Shown here: piece by piece, positions 1-8,576 of the stretch | Numbering within the stretch: the stretch's first letter is position 1 | How the letters are laid out: each line of letters begins with the position of its first letter | DNA from: Bradyrhizobium algeriense | GTDB taxonomy: Bacteria > Pseudomonadota > Alphaproteobacteria > Rhizobiales > Xanthobacteraceae | Direction of reading: 5' to 3' | Assembly: GCF_036924595.1 (NCBI RefSeq) | Contig: NZ_JAZHRV010000001.1 | Span: 6,661,501-6,725,500, forward strand | Length of the DNA: 64,000 nt | The notes under the pieces: model-generated | The model's input: the letters and a program-made list of their open reading frames with translations, nothing else | Databases searched by the model: none | What the model was told of the DNA's origin: nothing | Made by a program: the position numbers and the translations under genes

Positions 1-1061
1 CGGAGACGACAATGCCGCCGTCGAAAAAGAAGTTGACGTGGCTGCTGTCCGAGGGGCTGGCCGAAATCCGGCTGAAGATCCCGACGCCGCTGTCGGGGCC
101 GCCGTTCACCGGGCGGTAGATCTGTTGATCGATGACGCCGTAGACACCGCTGTTGCCGCGGATCCGGCGGGCAATGCCATTGCTCAGGGGGGAGGCAAGC
201 GAGAGTCCATCCGTGCCGTACCTGTGGTCGTGGAATTCTCCAAAATGATGCCAGCCGCCCAGCCGGTAGATTCCTGCCAGCCCGCTGTCATCTTTTCCCT
301 GATTGTGGCGGTATTGAACCTCTCCCATCAGCAACGGAGGGTCGTTGACCCTGAAATTGGTCCCGGTGGTGTTGACCGTTCCTTGTTCTCCAGGATCTCC
401 ATTGAACACGGCGACGAGCGCGGACCAGTTCTTGTCGGGGGTCAAACCTCCAGCGTACGCCCGGTGTAGCGAGAGGATAGGCCGGTCCGCCGCTGGGCAG
501 GTTGGCGCCTGTGATCGTGGGCCAATCGCTGCTCAAGAACATCCTGCTGTAGTCGCTGATGAAGAACTCCGCATCGGCGGCAAGCTGGCCGAAGCGAAAG
601 CCAAACCGATCGTCGAATAGCTTTTGCCCGAGCCACAGTTCGGAAAGGCGCGTCGAAGGGACGGCCTCGATGTTGCTGATCGTGATCAGGCTGTTGAAAT
701 GCTCGCCGCGCATTCCGGCTGTTCGATGAATCTGAAAGGCATTGCCGAAGAAGCTCAAGCCCTGCCATCCGGCGAACTTCCCGAAATCGACCGCAGCAAA
801 CGCTTCAAGCTTGCCTTGATACAGGCTGCCCTGACGCAGTCCGCCGGACACATTGCCGAGTGCTTCGCCGGTGTAGACCAACCCGTAGGTTATTCCGCGT
901 CGGGCGAGCCATCTGCGGCTACCGGTCGGATCACCGTCGGCCGGCATGCTGGTCGCGATCGACACGGGCGGAATGCCATCGACAATATCCGTTTCCGCCA
1001 TCGCCGGTTCGGCCATCGCAACTGCTGCGAGGACGGAAATACTCAGCCTTAACTTACTCAC
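1..1061 (-). pseudogene. OprB-type carbohydrate porin, frameshifted and cut by window edge
   Basis: Outer-membrane porin of the OprB (carbohydrate-selective porin) family. A GTG start at 1061 is preferred because AAGGA lies 9 nt upstream and the next residues form a signal peptide ending near AMA. An ATG at 1100 would fall inside a predicted operator. The OprB pattern (SFFGNAFQIH, LWLGQKLFDDRFGFRFGQL, DPRMFLSSDWP-like) runs in one frame to about position 455. It then continues in another frame as TPDKNWSALVAVFNGDPG, a typical OprB segment, down to position 1. One base therefore appears lost near 450-457, by real mutation or sequencing error. The gene is divergent from the metal ABC importer and may serve the same substrate, which is inference. 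Confidence 0.75.
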
Positions 1062-1083
1062 TGAAAAGTAATCCTTACTGCTA

Positions 1084-1100
1084 TTGCAACTTAATTGCAT
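1084..1100. promoter_or_regulatory. 17-bp Fur/Mur-type operator, copy 1
   Basis: TTGCAACTTAATTGCAT, an imperfect palindrome lying 23 nt upstream of the GTG start of the OprB gene. It matches the pattern TTGC(A/G)A-N-T-N-A-N-T(T/C)GCA shared with copies at 1408, 1463 and 17653. TGCA-rich sites of this kind bind Fur-family regulators (Fur/Mur) in rhizobia, so metal-dependent repression is the inferred role. The binding protein is not in the window. Confidence 0.6.
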
Positions 1101-1407
1101 CTAAGGAACGGACACATGCCGTGGCTTGTGGTGCGGTTCATCCAAGCTGAGGTGACTCTGCGGATTGAGCGGCTATGGCGTCGGCTGGCGGGAAGGCTTC
1201 AAGCGAAGCACCACGTCGATGCCGATGAGGTCGTGGCGGACACATGTCGCCCGCCGGCGGCGAAAAGGAGTTCTGCAACCGCCAAACGCTGTCGGGTGGG
1301 CCGCAAGCCGGCCTGAGCGAGCAGGTCGCGTACCCGCGCCCCCCCTCGCGATCACCACATCCTTTTGGTCAAGCCTACTGCGCCCCACGAAACCACCTTT
1401 GATAACT

Positions 1408-1424
1408 TTGCGAATAAGTCGCAT
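1408..1424. promoter_or_regulatory. 17-bp Fur/Mur-type operator, copy 2
   Basis: TTGCGAATAAGTCGCAT, an imperfect palindrome 113 bp upstream of the importer's binding-protein gene. A further half site, TTTGCAAAATG, follows directly. It starts exactly 55 bp before copy 3, so the two sites face the same side of the helix. Confidence 0.6.
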
Positions 1425-1462
1425 TTGCAAAATGTCTGAAGGTTGGCTAGACGTCAAACTAG

Positions 1463-1479
1463 TTGCGAATGAATTGCAA
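1463..1479. promoter_or_regulatory. 17-bp Fur/Mur-type operator, copy 3
   Basis: TTGCGAATGAATTGCAA, 58 bp upstream of the ATG of the metal-binding protein gene. The arms TTGCGAAT and ATTGCAA are complementary apart from one position. It is placed where it could cover the promoter of the sitABCD-like operon. Confidence 0.65.
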
Positions 1480-1536
1480 TTACAGAATGTCGCAGGCCGT
1501 TGCAGACGGCGTGCGCGGACATAGGAGAGCAAAGGA

Positions 1537-2442
1537 ATGTCTGATCAGGGCAGGCGCGCCGTTCTTGCGGCGGTTGCGGGAGCTGCGGTGCTTGGGCTGA
1601 TGACGGGAGCCGCGTTCGCCCAGACAAAATTCAAGGCCGTCACGACTTTCACGGTTATCGCTGACATGGCCCGAAATGTTGCCGGCGACGCGGCAACCGT
1701 CGAGTCGATTACCAAGCCCGACGCTGAAATTCATAACTATCAGCCGACGCCCGGTGACATCCTGAAGGCGCAGGAAGCGAATCTCGTGCTCTGGAACGGG
1801 CTCAATCTCGAGCTTTGGTTCGAAAGGTTCTTCCAGCGCCTCAAGAATGTTCCGGGCGCTGTCGTCTCCCAGGGCGTCAAGCCGATGGGAATCGTGGAGG
1901 GCCCCTACAAGGGCAAGCCCAACCCGCATGCCTGGATGTCGCCGAATGCGGCGCTCATCTACGTCGATAATATCCGTGACGCTTTCGCAAAGTACGATCC
2001 GAACAACGCTGCGACCTACAAGGCAAATGCCGAGGCGTACAAGCAGAAGATATCAGCGGCGATTGCTCCGATCCAGACAAGGCTTTCGGCTATTCCGCCT
2101 GAGCGCCGATGGCTGGTGTCGAGCGAGGGCGCGTTCAGCTACCTCGCCCGGGACTTCGGCCTGAAGGAGCTTTATCTCTGGCCGATCAATGCCGATCAGC
2201 AGGGCACGCCGCAACAGGTCCGCAAGGTGATCGATGCGGTGCGCGCCAACAAGATCTCGGTCGTGTTTTCCGAAAGCACTATTTCGCCGGACCCGGCCAA
2301 GCAGGTTGCCCGCGAGACCGGGGCCAAATATGGTGGTGTTCTCTATGTGGACTCGCTCAGCGCCGCCGACGGTAAGGTTCCGACCTATATCGATCTCCTG
2401 CGCGTGACGTCCGAGACGATCGCAAACGGCCTCGCACAGTGA
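1537..2442 (+). CDS. sitA: Manganese/iron-type ABC importer, periplasmic metal-binding protein
   Basis: Cluster A-I (SitA/YfeA/MntC/ZnuA) binding protein that captures a divalent metal in the periplasm and hands it to the permeases encoded just downstream. A signal peptide ends near AAFAQ (residue 29). The four metal ligands expected for the Mn/Fe branch are in place: His66 (EIHNYQP), His131 (NPHAWM), Glu197 (SSEGAFSY) and Asp272. There is no His-rich loop of the kind usual in zinc-specific ZnuA, so Mn2+ or Fe2+ is more likely than Zn2+. At 301 residues it has family length. AGGAG lies 9 nt before the ATG. It is the first gene of a four-gene operon preceded by two Fur/Mur-type palindromes. 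Substrate choice is inference. Confidence 0.9.
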   Translation: MSDQGRRAVLAAVAGAAVLGLMTGAAFAQTKFKAVTTFTVIADMARNVAGDAATVESITKPDAEIHNYQPTPGDILKAQEANLVLWNGLNLELWFERFFQRLKNVPGAVVSQGVKPMGIVEGPYKGKPNPHAWMSPNAALIYVDNIRDAFAKYDPNNAATYKANAEAYKQKISAAIAPIQTRLSAIPPERRWLVSSEGAFSYLARDFGLKELYLWPINADQQGTPQQVRKVIDAVRANKISVVFSESTISPDPAKQVARETGAKYGGVLYVDSLSAADGKVPTYIDLLRVTSETIANGLAQ

Positions 2443-3344
2443 GCGCGATGAACGATCCGTTCCTCAATCCTGCGTCCTCGGATACGGGATCCGGCCTCTC
2501 CGTCAGAAGCGCGACCGTCACCTACCGCAACGGTCACACGGCCTTGCGCGATGCGACTTTCAAAATCCCGGCAGGCACGATCACCGCGCTCGTCGGGGTG
2601 AACGGCAGCGGCAAATCCACCCTGTTCAAGGCGATCATGGGGTTCGTCGGCCTCGCCGGGGGCGAGATCTCGATTCTCGGCCAACCGGTCAATGCCGCGT
2701 TGAAAAAGAACGTCGTCGCCTATGTGCCGCAGAGCGAGGACATCGACTGGAACTTCCCCGTTCTCGTCGAGGACGTGGTGATGATGGGCCGCTATGGTCA
2801 CATGAACATGATGCGCCTCGCCAGGGCTGCAGATCATGAAGCGGTCGCAGCAGCGCTTGCCCGCGTCGGCATGAGCGATTTCCGCAACCGCCAGATCGGC
2901 GAACTCTCCGGCGGCCAGAAGAAGCGTGTATTCCTTGCCCGCGCGCTTGCCCAGGACGGGCGAGTGATCCTGCTCGACGAACCCTTCACCGGCGTCGACG
3001 TCAATACCGAAGACGCCATCGTCAAGCTGCTGCGTTCGCTTCGCGATGAAGGACGGGTGATGCTGGTCTCCACGCACAATCTCGGCAGCGTGCCGGAATT
3101 CTGCGATCGCACCGTGCTTCTCAACCGCACCGTGCTCGCCTATGGACCGACGGTCGAGATTTTCACCCAGGCGAACCTTGAAAAGACCTTTGGCGGCGTC
3201 CTGCGGCATTTCGTGCTGAACGAAAGCGAAGGCGGCAAGCCGCGTGCGCTCGATGTGATCACCGATGACGAGCGGGCGGTGATCTTCCAGGACGGCCAGG
3301 CGACCAGGCGCAAATCGTCATCGGGTGATGAGGATCGTAGCTAG
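2439..3344 (+). CDS. sitB: Metal ABC importer, ATP-binding subunit
   Basis: ATPase of the Mn/Fe importer. Visible are Walker [10 protein letters not shown], the Q-loop region [13 protein letters not shown], the ABC signature LSGGQKKR, Walker B VILLDEPF and the H-loop STHNL. The segment [13 protein letters not shown] is typical of the SitB/YfeB branch. The GTG start overlaps the stop of the binding-protein gene by 4 bases, and an ATG 9 bases later is a possible alternative. The overlap implies translational coupling. The gene ends one base into the first permease gene. Confidence 0.92.
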   Translation: MSAMNDPFLNPASSDTGSGLSVRSATVTYRNGHTALRDATFKIPAGTITALVGVNGSGKSTLFKAIMGFVGLAGGEISILGQPVNAALKKNVVAYVPQSEDIDWNFPVLVEDVVMMGRYGHMNMMRLARAADHEAVAAALARVGMSDFRNRQIGELSGGQKKRVFLARALAQDGRVILLDEPFTGVDVNTEDAIVKLLRSLRDEGRVMLVSTHNLGSVPEFCDRTVLLNRTVLAYGPTVEIFTQANLEKTFGGVLRHFVLNESEGGKPRALDVITDDERAVIFQDGQATRRKSSSGDEDRS

Positions 3345-4201
3345 TGTCCTCGCTGCTCGAACCCTTCACTTACGGATACATGCTCAATGCCATGTGGGTC
3401 TCCGCGCTCGTCGGTGGGGTCTGTGCATTCCTCTCCGCCTATCTGATGCTGAAGGGCTGGTCGCTGATCGGCGACGCGCTTTCTCACGCCATCGTGCCCG
3501 GCGTCGCCGGCGCCTACATGCTTGGCCTGCCGTTTTCTATCGGCGCTTTCTTCTCGGGCGGCCTCGCGGCAGCGGCCATGCTTTTCCTCAACCAGCGCAC
3601 CAAGCTGAAAGAGGACGCCATCATCGGCCTGATCTTTTCTTCGTTTTTCGGCCTCGGACTTTTCATGGTGTCGCTTTCGCCGACTTCGGTGAACATCCAG
3701 ACCATCGTGCTCGGCAACATCCTGGCGATCACCCCGGAAGACACCCTGCAGCTCGCCATCATAGGTTTCGTCTCGTTGGCCGTGCTCATCGTCAAATGGA
3801 AGGATCTGATGGTTACCTTCTTTGACGAGACCCACGCCCGCTCGATCGGGCTCAATCCGACCGTTCTCAAGCTCATGTTCTTCACGCTGTTATCAGCCTC
3901 GACGGTGGCGGCGCTGCAGACGGTTGGAGCCTTCCTCGTCATCTGCATGGTGGTGACGCCCGGCGCGACCGCCTATCTCCTGACCGACCGCTTCCCTCGC
4001 CTGCTCCTGGTCAGTGTTGCGATCGGATCCACGACGAGCTTCGTCGGCGCCTATGCAAGCTATTTCCTGGACGGCGCGACCGGCGGAATCATCGTCGTCC
4101 TGCAGACGCTGGCCTTCCTCGCGGTCTTCTTCCTCGCCCCCAAGCACGGCATGCTGGCGGCCCGCCGCCGCGCGGCCCAGGCGCTGGATGCAGACTCATG
4201 A
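3344..4201 (+). CDS. sitC: Metal ABC importer, permease subunit 1
   Basis: ABC-3 family membrane permease of 285 residues with about eight to nine hydrophobic segments. It carries the conserved early motif LKGWSLIGDALSHAIVPGV and the late segment VVTPGATAYLL typical of SitC/YfeC/MntB/ZnuB permeases. The GTG start shares one base with the stop of the ATPase gene. Its ATGA junction with the next permease (4 bp) shows tight coupling. With its paralogue downstream it is likely to form the heterodimeric channel of a SitABCD-type importer, since single-permease ZnuABC systems have only one such gene. Confidence 0.9.
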   Translation: MSSLLEPFTYGYMLNAMWVSALVGGVCAFLSAYLMLKGWSLIGDALSHAIVPGVAGAYMLGLPFSIGAFFSGGLAAAAMLFLNQRTKLKEDAIIGLIFSSFFGLGLFMVSLSPTSVNIQTIVLGNILAITPEDTLQLAIIGFVSLAVLIVKWKDLMVTFFDETHARSIGLNPTVLKLMFFTLLSASTVAALQTVGAFLVICMVVTPGATAYLLTDRFPRLLLVSVAIGSTTSFVGAYASYFLDGATGGIIVVLQTLAFLAVFFLAPKHGMLAARRRAAQALDADS

Positions 4202-5088
4202 CGCTCCTCGACACGCTCCTTCAGCCCCTCCAGCTCGAGTTCATGCGCTATGCGCTGATCATCTCGGTGCTGGTTGCGATCCCGACCGCACTTCTCTCCT
4301 GTTTCCTCGTCCTCAAGGGTTGGTCGCTGATGGGCGATGCGATCTCGCATGCCGTTTTTCCCGGCGTTGTGATCGCCTACATCGTCGGATTTCCCAATGC
4401 AGTCGGCGCGTTCGCAGCCGGCATGATCTGCGCGCTGGCGACCGGCTTCCTCAAGGAGAACAGCCGTATCAAGCAGGACACGGTGATGGGGGTCGTGTTC
4501 TCGGGGATGTTCGGGCTGGGGCTCGTGCTCTACGTCAAGATCCAGAGCGACGTGCATCTCGATCACATTCTGTTCGGCGACATGCTTGGGGTGGATCTCC
4601 GCGACATTGTCGAGACCGGAGTTATCGCGACCGTTGCGGCCGGCGTCGTCGTCGTTAAATGGCGCGACCTTCTCCTGCACGCGTTCGACCCGGCGCAAGC
4701 GAGAGCGATCGGACTGCCGGTCACGCTCCTGCACTACGGGTTGCTGGCGATCCTTTCCCTGACCATCGTCGGCGCCTTGAAGGCCGTCGGCATTATCCTC
4801 GCCATTGCGATGCTGATCGCACCGGGGGCCATCGCCTTCCTGCTGACACGCAAGTTCAGCGTCATGCTGGCGATCGCTGTCATCATCGCGGTGACTGCGT
4901 CTTTCCTCGGAGTCTATCTTTCTTTTTTCATCGACAGCGCGCCGGCCCCAACCATCGTGCTGCTGATGACCATCGCCTTCATTGCCGCCTTCGTCTTCGT
5001 CACGAGCAGGACTGCAAGCCTGCAAAGGCGTGAAGCCGCTCTAGCCGTAGAGCCCAACGACCCCGGAAGCGGTCAGTCCCGGATGTGA
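4198..5088 (+). CDS. sitD: Metal ABC importer, permease subunit 2
   Basis: Second ABC-3 permease, 296 residues and clearly paralogous to the preceding gene: LKGWSLMGDAISHAVFPGVV near the start and AMLIAPGAIAFLL late. Two permease genes plus one ATPase and one binding protein is the four-gene SitABCD/YfeABCD layout. ATG overlaps the preceding TGA (ATGA). The gene ends 9 bp before the convergent sigma-factor gene, leaving no room for a long terminator. Confidence 0.9.
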   Translation: MTLLDTLLQPLQLEFMRYALIISVLVAIPTALLSCFLVLKGWSLMGDAISHAVFPGVVIAYIVGFPNAVGAFAAGMICALATGFLKENSRIKQDTVMGVVFSGMFGLGLVLYVKIQSDVHLDHILFGDMLGVDLRDIVETGVIATVAAGVVVVKWRDLLLHAFDPAQARAIGLPVTLLHYGLLAILSLTIVGALKAVGIILAIAMLIAPGAIAFLLTRKFSVMLAIAVIIAVTASFLGVYLSFFIDSAPAPTIVLLMTIAFIAAFVFVTSRTASLQRREAALAVEPNDPGSGQSRM

Positions 5089-5097
5089 AGCCGCCCC

Positions 5098-6363
5098 TTA
5101 AGCCGACGCCGCGCCCGCCTCGGCGGCGCGCCGCTTCAGCAATTCGCGTTCGCGCTTGTTGGTTGCAAGCGTTGATGCAAGCTCGAACGCTGTGCGGGCT
5201 TCCGCAGCGCGGCCGAGCTTGTGGAGCAGATCGCCGCGGACACTCGGCAAGAGATGGTAGTTCTTCAGCGCGGGCTCGCTTGCCAGTCCGTCCACGATCG
5301 CGAGCGCCGCCGCCGGCCCCTCGGCCATACCGACCGCCACGGCGCGGTTGAGTTCGATGATCGGTGAGCGCACCAGCATCGCGAGTTCGGCATAGAGTTT
5401 TGCGATGCGCGGCCAGTCGGTGTCGCCAGGCGTTCCGGCTCTGGCGTGACAAGCGACGATCGCGGCCTGCAGTGCGTAGAATCCGCGCCCGCCGAGTTCA
5501 TCCGACCTTGCAAGCGCCAACATCCCGCGGCGGATCTGAAGCCGGTCCCACAGCATCCGGTTCTGGTCCATCAGGAGAATTGGGTCGCCAGCTGCATCCG
5601 TGCGCGCCGCGGTGCGCGAAGCGTTCAGCTCCATCAGCGCGAGCAGGCCGTGGGCTTCGGCTTCCAGCGGCGCGACCAGCGTGAGCACGCGGCCCATGCG
5701 CAGCGCATCGTTGCAAAGCTGCGGCCGCAACCATTCGTCGCCGCGGGCAGCCGTGTAGCCCTCGTTGAAGATGAGATAGACGACCTCCAGCACCGAGGCG
5801 AGCCGTTCCGAGAGCTCCTCGCCGCGCGGGGTTTCGTAAGCGAGCCCGGATTCCGACAGCGTCCGCTTCGCGCGCACGATGCGCTGGGCAATGGTTGCCT
5901 CCGGTTGCAGGAAGGCGCGCGCGATCTCGTCCGTCGTCAGGCCGCAGATCATCCTGAGGGCGAGAGCGGCACGCGCCTCACGCAACAGCCGCGGATGGCA
6001 GGCGGTGAATATCAGCCGCAGCAGTTCGTCGCCGATATCATCATCCAGGCCGGCGTCCGGATCAGGCATCGCCTGCTGCTCCTGCTCCAGGTCGCGTATC
6101 AGGATCTCGTGCTTGCGCGCGAGCATGCTGCGGCGGCGCAGGTCGTCGAGCGCGCGGCGTTTGGCGGTTGCCATCAGCCATGCGCCCGGCTTTTCCGGCA
6201 CGCCGCTGACAGGCCAATGTTCGAGCGCCGCCACCAGGGCTTCCTGCGTGAGGTCTTCGGCCAGCGTCACATCGCGCAACATCCTCGACAGGCCGGTGAG
6301 CAGGCGCGGCTGCTCGATGCGCCAGACCGCCAGGATGGTGCGATGGATGTCGGCGGCCGTCAT
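5098..6363 (-). CDS. ECF42-type RNA polymerase sigma factor with C-terminal TPR-like extension
   Basis: Extracytoplasmic-function sigma factor of 421 residues, about twice the length of a plain ECF. Region 2 lies at about residues 15-80 (LAEDLTQEALVAALEHWP, TAKRRALDDLRRR). Region 4 lies at about 125-175 (ALALRMICGLTTDEIARAFLQPEATIAQRIVRAKR). The remaining 240 residues are the DUF6596/TPR-like extension (VYLIFNEGYTAA, ELNRAVAVGMAEGP). This architecture next to a DGPF/YCII gene defines the ECF42 group, which has no classical anti-sigma partner and is thought to be controlled through its extension. It lies 31 bp downstream of the DGPF gene in the same operon. Confidence 0.9.
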   Translation of the reverse strand: MTAADIHRTILAVWRIEQPRLLTGLSRMLRDVTLAEDLTQEALVAALEHWPVSGVPEKPGAWLMATAKRRALDDLRRRSMLARKHEILIRDLEQEQQAMPDPDAGLDDDIGDELLRLIFTACHPRLLREARAALALRMICGLTTDEIARAFLQPEATIAQRIVRAKRTLSESGLAYETPRGEELSERLASVLEVVYLIFNEGYTAARGDEWLRPQLCNDALRMGRVLTLVAPLEAEAHGLLALMELNASRTAARTDAAGDPILLMDQNRMLWDRLQIRRGMLALARSDELGGRGFYALQAAIVACHARAGTPGDTDWPRIAKLYAELAMLVRSPIIELNRAVAVGMAEGPAAALAIVDGLASEPALKNYHLLPSVRGDLLHKLGRAAEARTAFELASTLATNKRERELLKRRAAEAGAASA

Positions 6364-6394
6364 CGCCGCCGATTGCCTCTCGCGAACGTCCGCA

Positions 6395-6793
6395 TCAGGC
6401 GTGGGCGCGTATGCCGGCCTCGCAGGCGCCGTCGACGCCGGGTGTCGCCATCACGCGAACCTCGCAGGTGCCCTCCCAGCCCGGCATGTGCTCGAGGTGC
6501 AACTGCATGAATTCCCGCGCCGCTGCCACCGCCTCGTTCATGTCGCGGAATTCGAAGATCGCGTAGCCGCCGATCAGCTCCTTGCTTTCCACAAACGGCC
6601 CGTCGGTTACGCTGAGCTTGCCATTGGTGATCCTGACCTGCGCGCCGCCCATGGCAATCGGCATCAGGCCGCCCATATCGAGCATTCGGCCGGCCTTGAT
6701 CTCGCGCTCGGCGAGCTTGCCCATCGCTTCCATCAGGGCGGGCGTCGGGGCTTTATCTGGCTGGGGTGAGGTAACGATAGACATGAAGCGCAT
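6395..6793 (-). CDS. YCII/DGPF-domain protein, partner of the ECF42 sigma factor
   Basis: Small cytoplasmic YCII-related protein of 132 residues. The diagnostic DGPF motif is at residues 64-67 (SVTDGPFVESKELIGGY), followed by the FEFRDMNEAVAAAREF helix. The ATG at 6793 has GGGAG 7 nt upstream. The open frame runs further upstream but has no homologous sequence there. DGPF proteins are characteristic neighbours of ECF42 sigma factors. Their biochemical role is unclear, as YCII folds resemble dimeric alpha-beta-barrel enzymes. The next gene in the operon is the sigma factor. Confidence 0.88.
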   Translation of the reverse strand: MRFMSIVTSPQPDKAPTPALMEAMGKLAEREIKAGRMLDMGGLMPIAMGGAQVRITNGKLSVTDGPFVESKELIGGYAIFEFRDMNEAVAAAREFMQLHLEHMPGWEGTCEVRVMATPGVDGACEAGIRAHA

Positions 6794-6859
6794 GGCAAAA
6801 CTCCCGTTGAGGCGAGTTGCGGCGGTGATCGCCCGCAAAACTGGCTCGCTATGGGAGAC

Positions 6860-6886
6860 GACGAACGGGAAGGCGCCGGATCGACA
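6860..6886 (-). promoter_or_regulatory. Candidate ECF42-dependent promoter of the DGPF-sigma operon
   Basis: On the minus strand TGTCGA (6886-6881) is followed after 17 nt by CGTC (6863-6860). This fits the promoter signature reported for ECF42 sigma factors (TGTCGA at -35, CGA/TC at -10). Transcription would start near 6853, giving a leader of about 60 nt before the ATG at 6793 and autoregulation of the operon. Confidence 0.55.
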
Positions 6887-6998
6887 GGAGGCTCGATAAA
6901 ATTTTCCCGGCTCCCTGGGATCGGCCGGCCCCATACGATTGCAACAGGGGATATTCGCCCTGTAGGGTTCCTGGGATTGATCCGTATGGGGGCCAAAC

Positions 6999-7508
6999 AT
7001 GAAATTGCGCGCCTTTCGGTTTGGATTTCTAGGTTCTTTGGCGATCACGGCCATATTCGCGCTCGCATCTGCGCCGGCCGGCGCCGCGACGATAGTGGCG
7101 CTTGGCGCCAGCAATACCTTTGGCAAAGGGGTAGCGCGCAGCCAGGCCTATCCGGCGCAACTAGAGGCGATATTGCGGGCCAAGGGGGCCAACGTCCGTG
7201 TTGTGAACGCCGGCATTAACGGCGACACCACGGAAGGCATGTTGCGACGTCTGGACCAGGTCGTGCCGAAGGGGACCAGTGCGGTCATCCTGCAGCCCGG
7301 CGGCAACGACCGGCGCAAGGGCTCGCCCGATCGGACGTCGGAAATCCAAAGCCGGCTGAGCGGCCGCGGCATCCCGGTGATCATGATTCCAAACAGCGCA
7401 TTCAGGGGATTACCGCATCAGCCCGACGGCCAGCATCTGACTCCAGAGGGCTACCACATGCTCGCTGAACAGGTTGCGTCCCAGGTCGCGGGAGTGATCG
7501 GCCGTTAG
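6999..7508 (+). CDS. Secreted SGNH/GDSL-family hydrolase, short form
   Basis: Lipase/esterase-like SGNH hydrolase of 169 residues with a signal peptide ending near APAGAA (residue 30). All four SGNH blocks are visible: Ser38 in GASNTFG, Gly72 in NAGING, Asn103 in GGND, and Asp143/His146 in PDGQHLTPEG. Exported thioesterase/lysophospholipase TesA-type enzymes are around 180-210 residues. This one is shorter between the GGND block and the catalytic Asp/His. It sits alone, divergent from the DGPF-sigma operon. The substrate is unknown, and an acyl ester or acetylated sugar is plausible. Confidence 0.82.
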   Translation: MKLRAFRFGFLGSLAITAIFALASAPAGAATIVALGASNTFGKGVARSQAYPAQLEAILRAKGANVRVVNAGINGDTTEGMLRRLDQVVPKGTSAVILQPGGNDRRKGSPDRTSEIQSRLSGRGIPVIMIPNSAFRGLPHQPDGQHLTPEGYHMLAEQVASQVAGVIGR

Positions 7509-7819
7509 GGCGTGTACTCATAAAAGCGATGTCGGCTTCTGAGGGCCGAGCGGAAATCTTCCGATCGGTTAAAGCACTACTGCTGGCGATCCCAAAGCGG
7601 ACGTAGCGGACGTTCGGCTTATCCCGAACCGGCCTTTGCGCTTTCACAGGAGAACTGAAGACACTGTTTGCTCGACAACCATGCAGTTTTTCCGGCGACC
7701 CAGCCGTGCGTAGGCTATCGAAAAGATGGTGTGCATCAACTGAATCCTTGAGGTGGAAGCGCACCGGAGTTGACCCTTGATCAATGACATCATCTCTCTG
7801 TTAGCCTTGCGAAATGACA
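7509..7819. other. Non-coding gap, no supported gene
   Basis: Between the SGNH gene and the disrupted regulator no reading frame has a recognisable product or a good ribosome site. The beginning (GGGCGTGTACTCATAAAAGC) and the middle (AAAGCGGACGTAGCGGACG) resemble non-coding debris often seen between bradyrhizobial genes. No clear inverted repeat with a U-tract was found. Confidence 0.4.
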
Positions 7820-8566
7820 TCACTCTGGGACGCCGGCCCTTTCCATACCTTCATAAATTCGGTTGCGCTGGAGTAAGAAGACGGGGTTGTCGCTTTGGAC
7901 TTCAACGCGGCACTTACCGATGCGGAAAATGGGAGCCAGCCGGCGCCCGATTTCGCAGGCCTGCGCCGCTTCCGATTTACGGTCCTGAAGAGCCAGAGCC
8001 GCCGCCAGATGGAAGTAGGGGAGTTCATTATTGGGAGCAATCTCGATAGCCTTCCGCAAACGGTCCACAGCCTTGTCAAGCCTACCGAGTTGCAGATCCG
8101 CCAGACCAAGACCGGCGTACCAAGTTCCGAGCATTGGATCGCGCGGGCTGAGGCGCATCGCGGTGGTCACATGGCCTTCGGCCTCCTCGGCACGCCCAAG
8201 AAAAATCTTAACCCACCCTGCTCTCATGTGAACATAGGGCAAATCCGGATCCAGGCTCATGGCGAGTTCAATCTCGCGAAGGGCTCGCTCCGGTGCTCGC
8301 AGGGCGATCAACAACGCGGCCCGACAAAAATGCATGCGGCTGGTGATTGGCGTCAGTTCCGACGCTTTGGACATTGCTACTTCGGCCAGACGGACTTGCT
8401 CGGCACGCGCCTGGGACATGTAGGCGTTGACTTCCCATAGGTGGGTGTCGACCAAACCCATCAGCACATCGACGTTGGTATTGTCGATGCGGAGCGCCTC
8501 CTCAAATATACTCCGTGCTTCGCGGGCCCCGGCGACTGACACTCTTTGGAAAAAGACCGTCCACCC

Positions 8567-8576
8567 ACGAAGGGCG
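8567..8576. repeat. Target-site duplication, left copy
   Basis: ACGAAGGGCG, repeated exactly at 10065-10074 on the far side of the insertion sequence. A 10-bp duplication fits the 9-13 bp range of IS4-family transposition. Confidence 0.88.

Noticed and set aside
4060..5025. Minus-strand frame of 321 codons opposite the second metal permease
   Set aside because: Strongly charged sequence without motifs, antisense to a clear permease.
1537..5088. Zinc-specific ZnuABC assignment for the metal importer
   Set aside because: There are two permeases, and the binding protein has the His/His/Glu/Asp ligand set without a His-rich loop, which favours the SitABCD Mn/Fe type.
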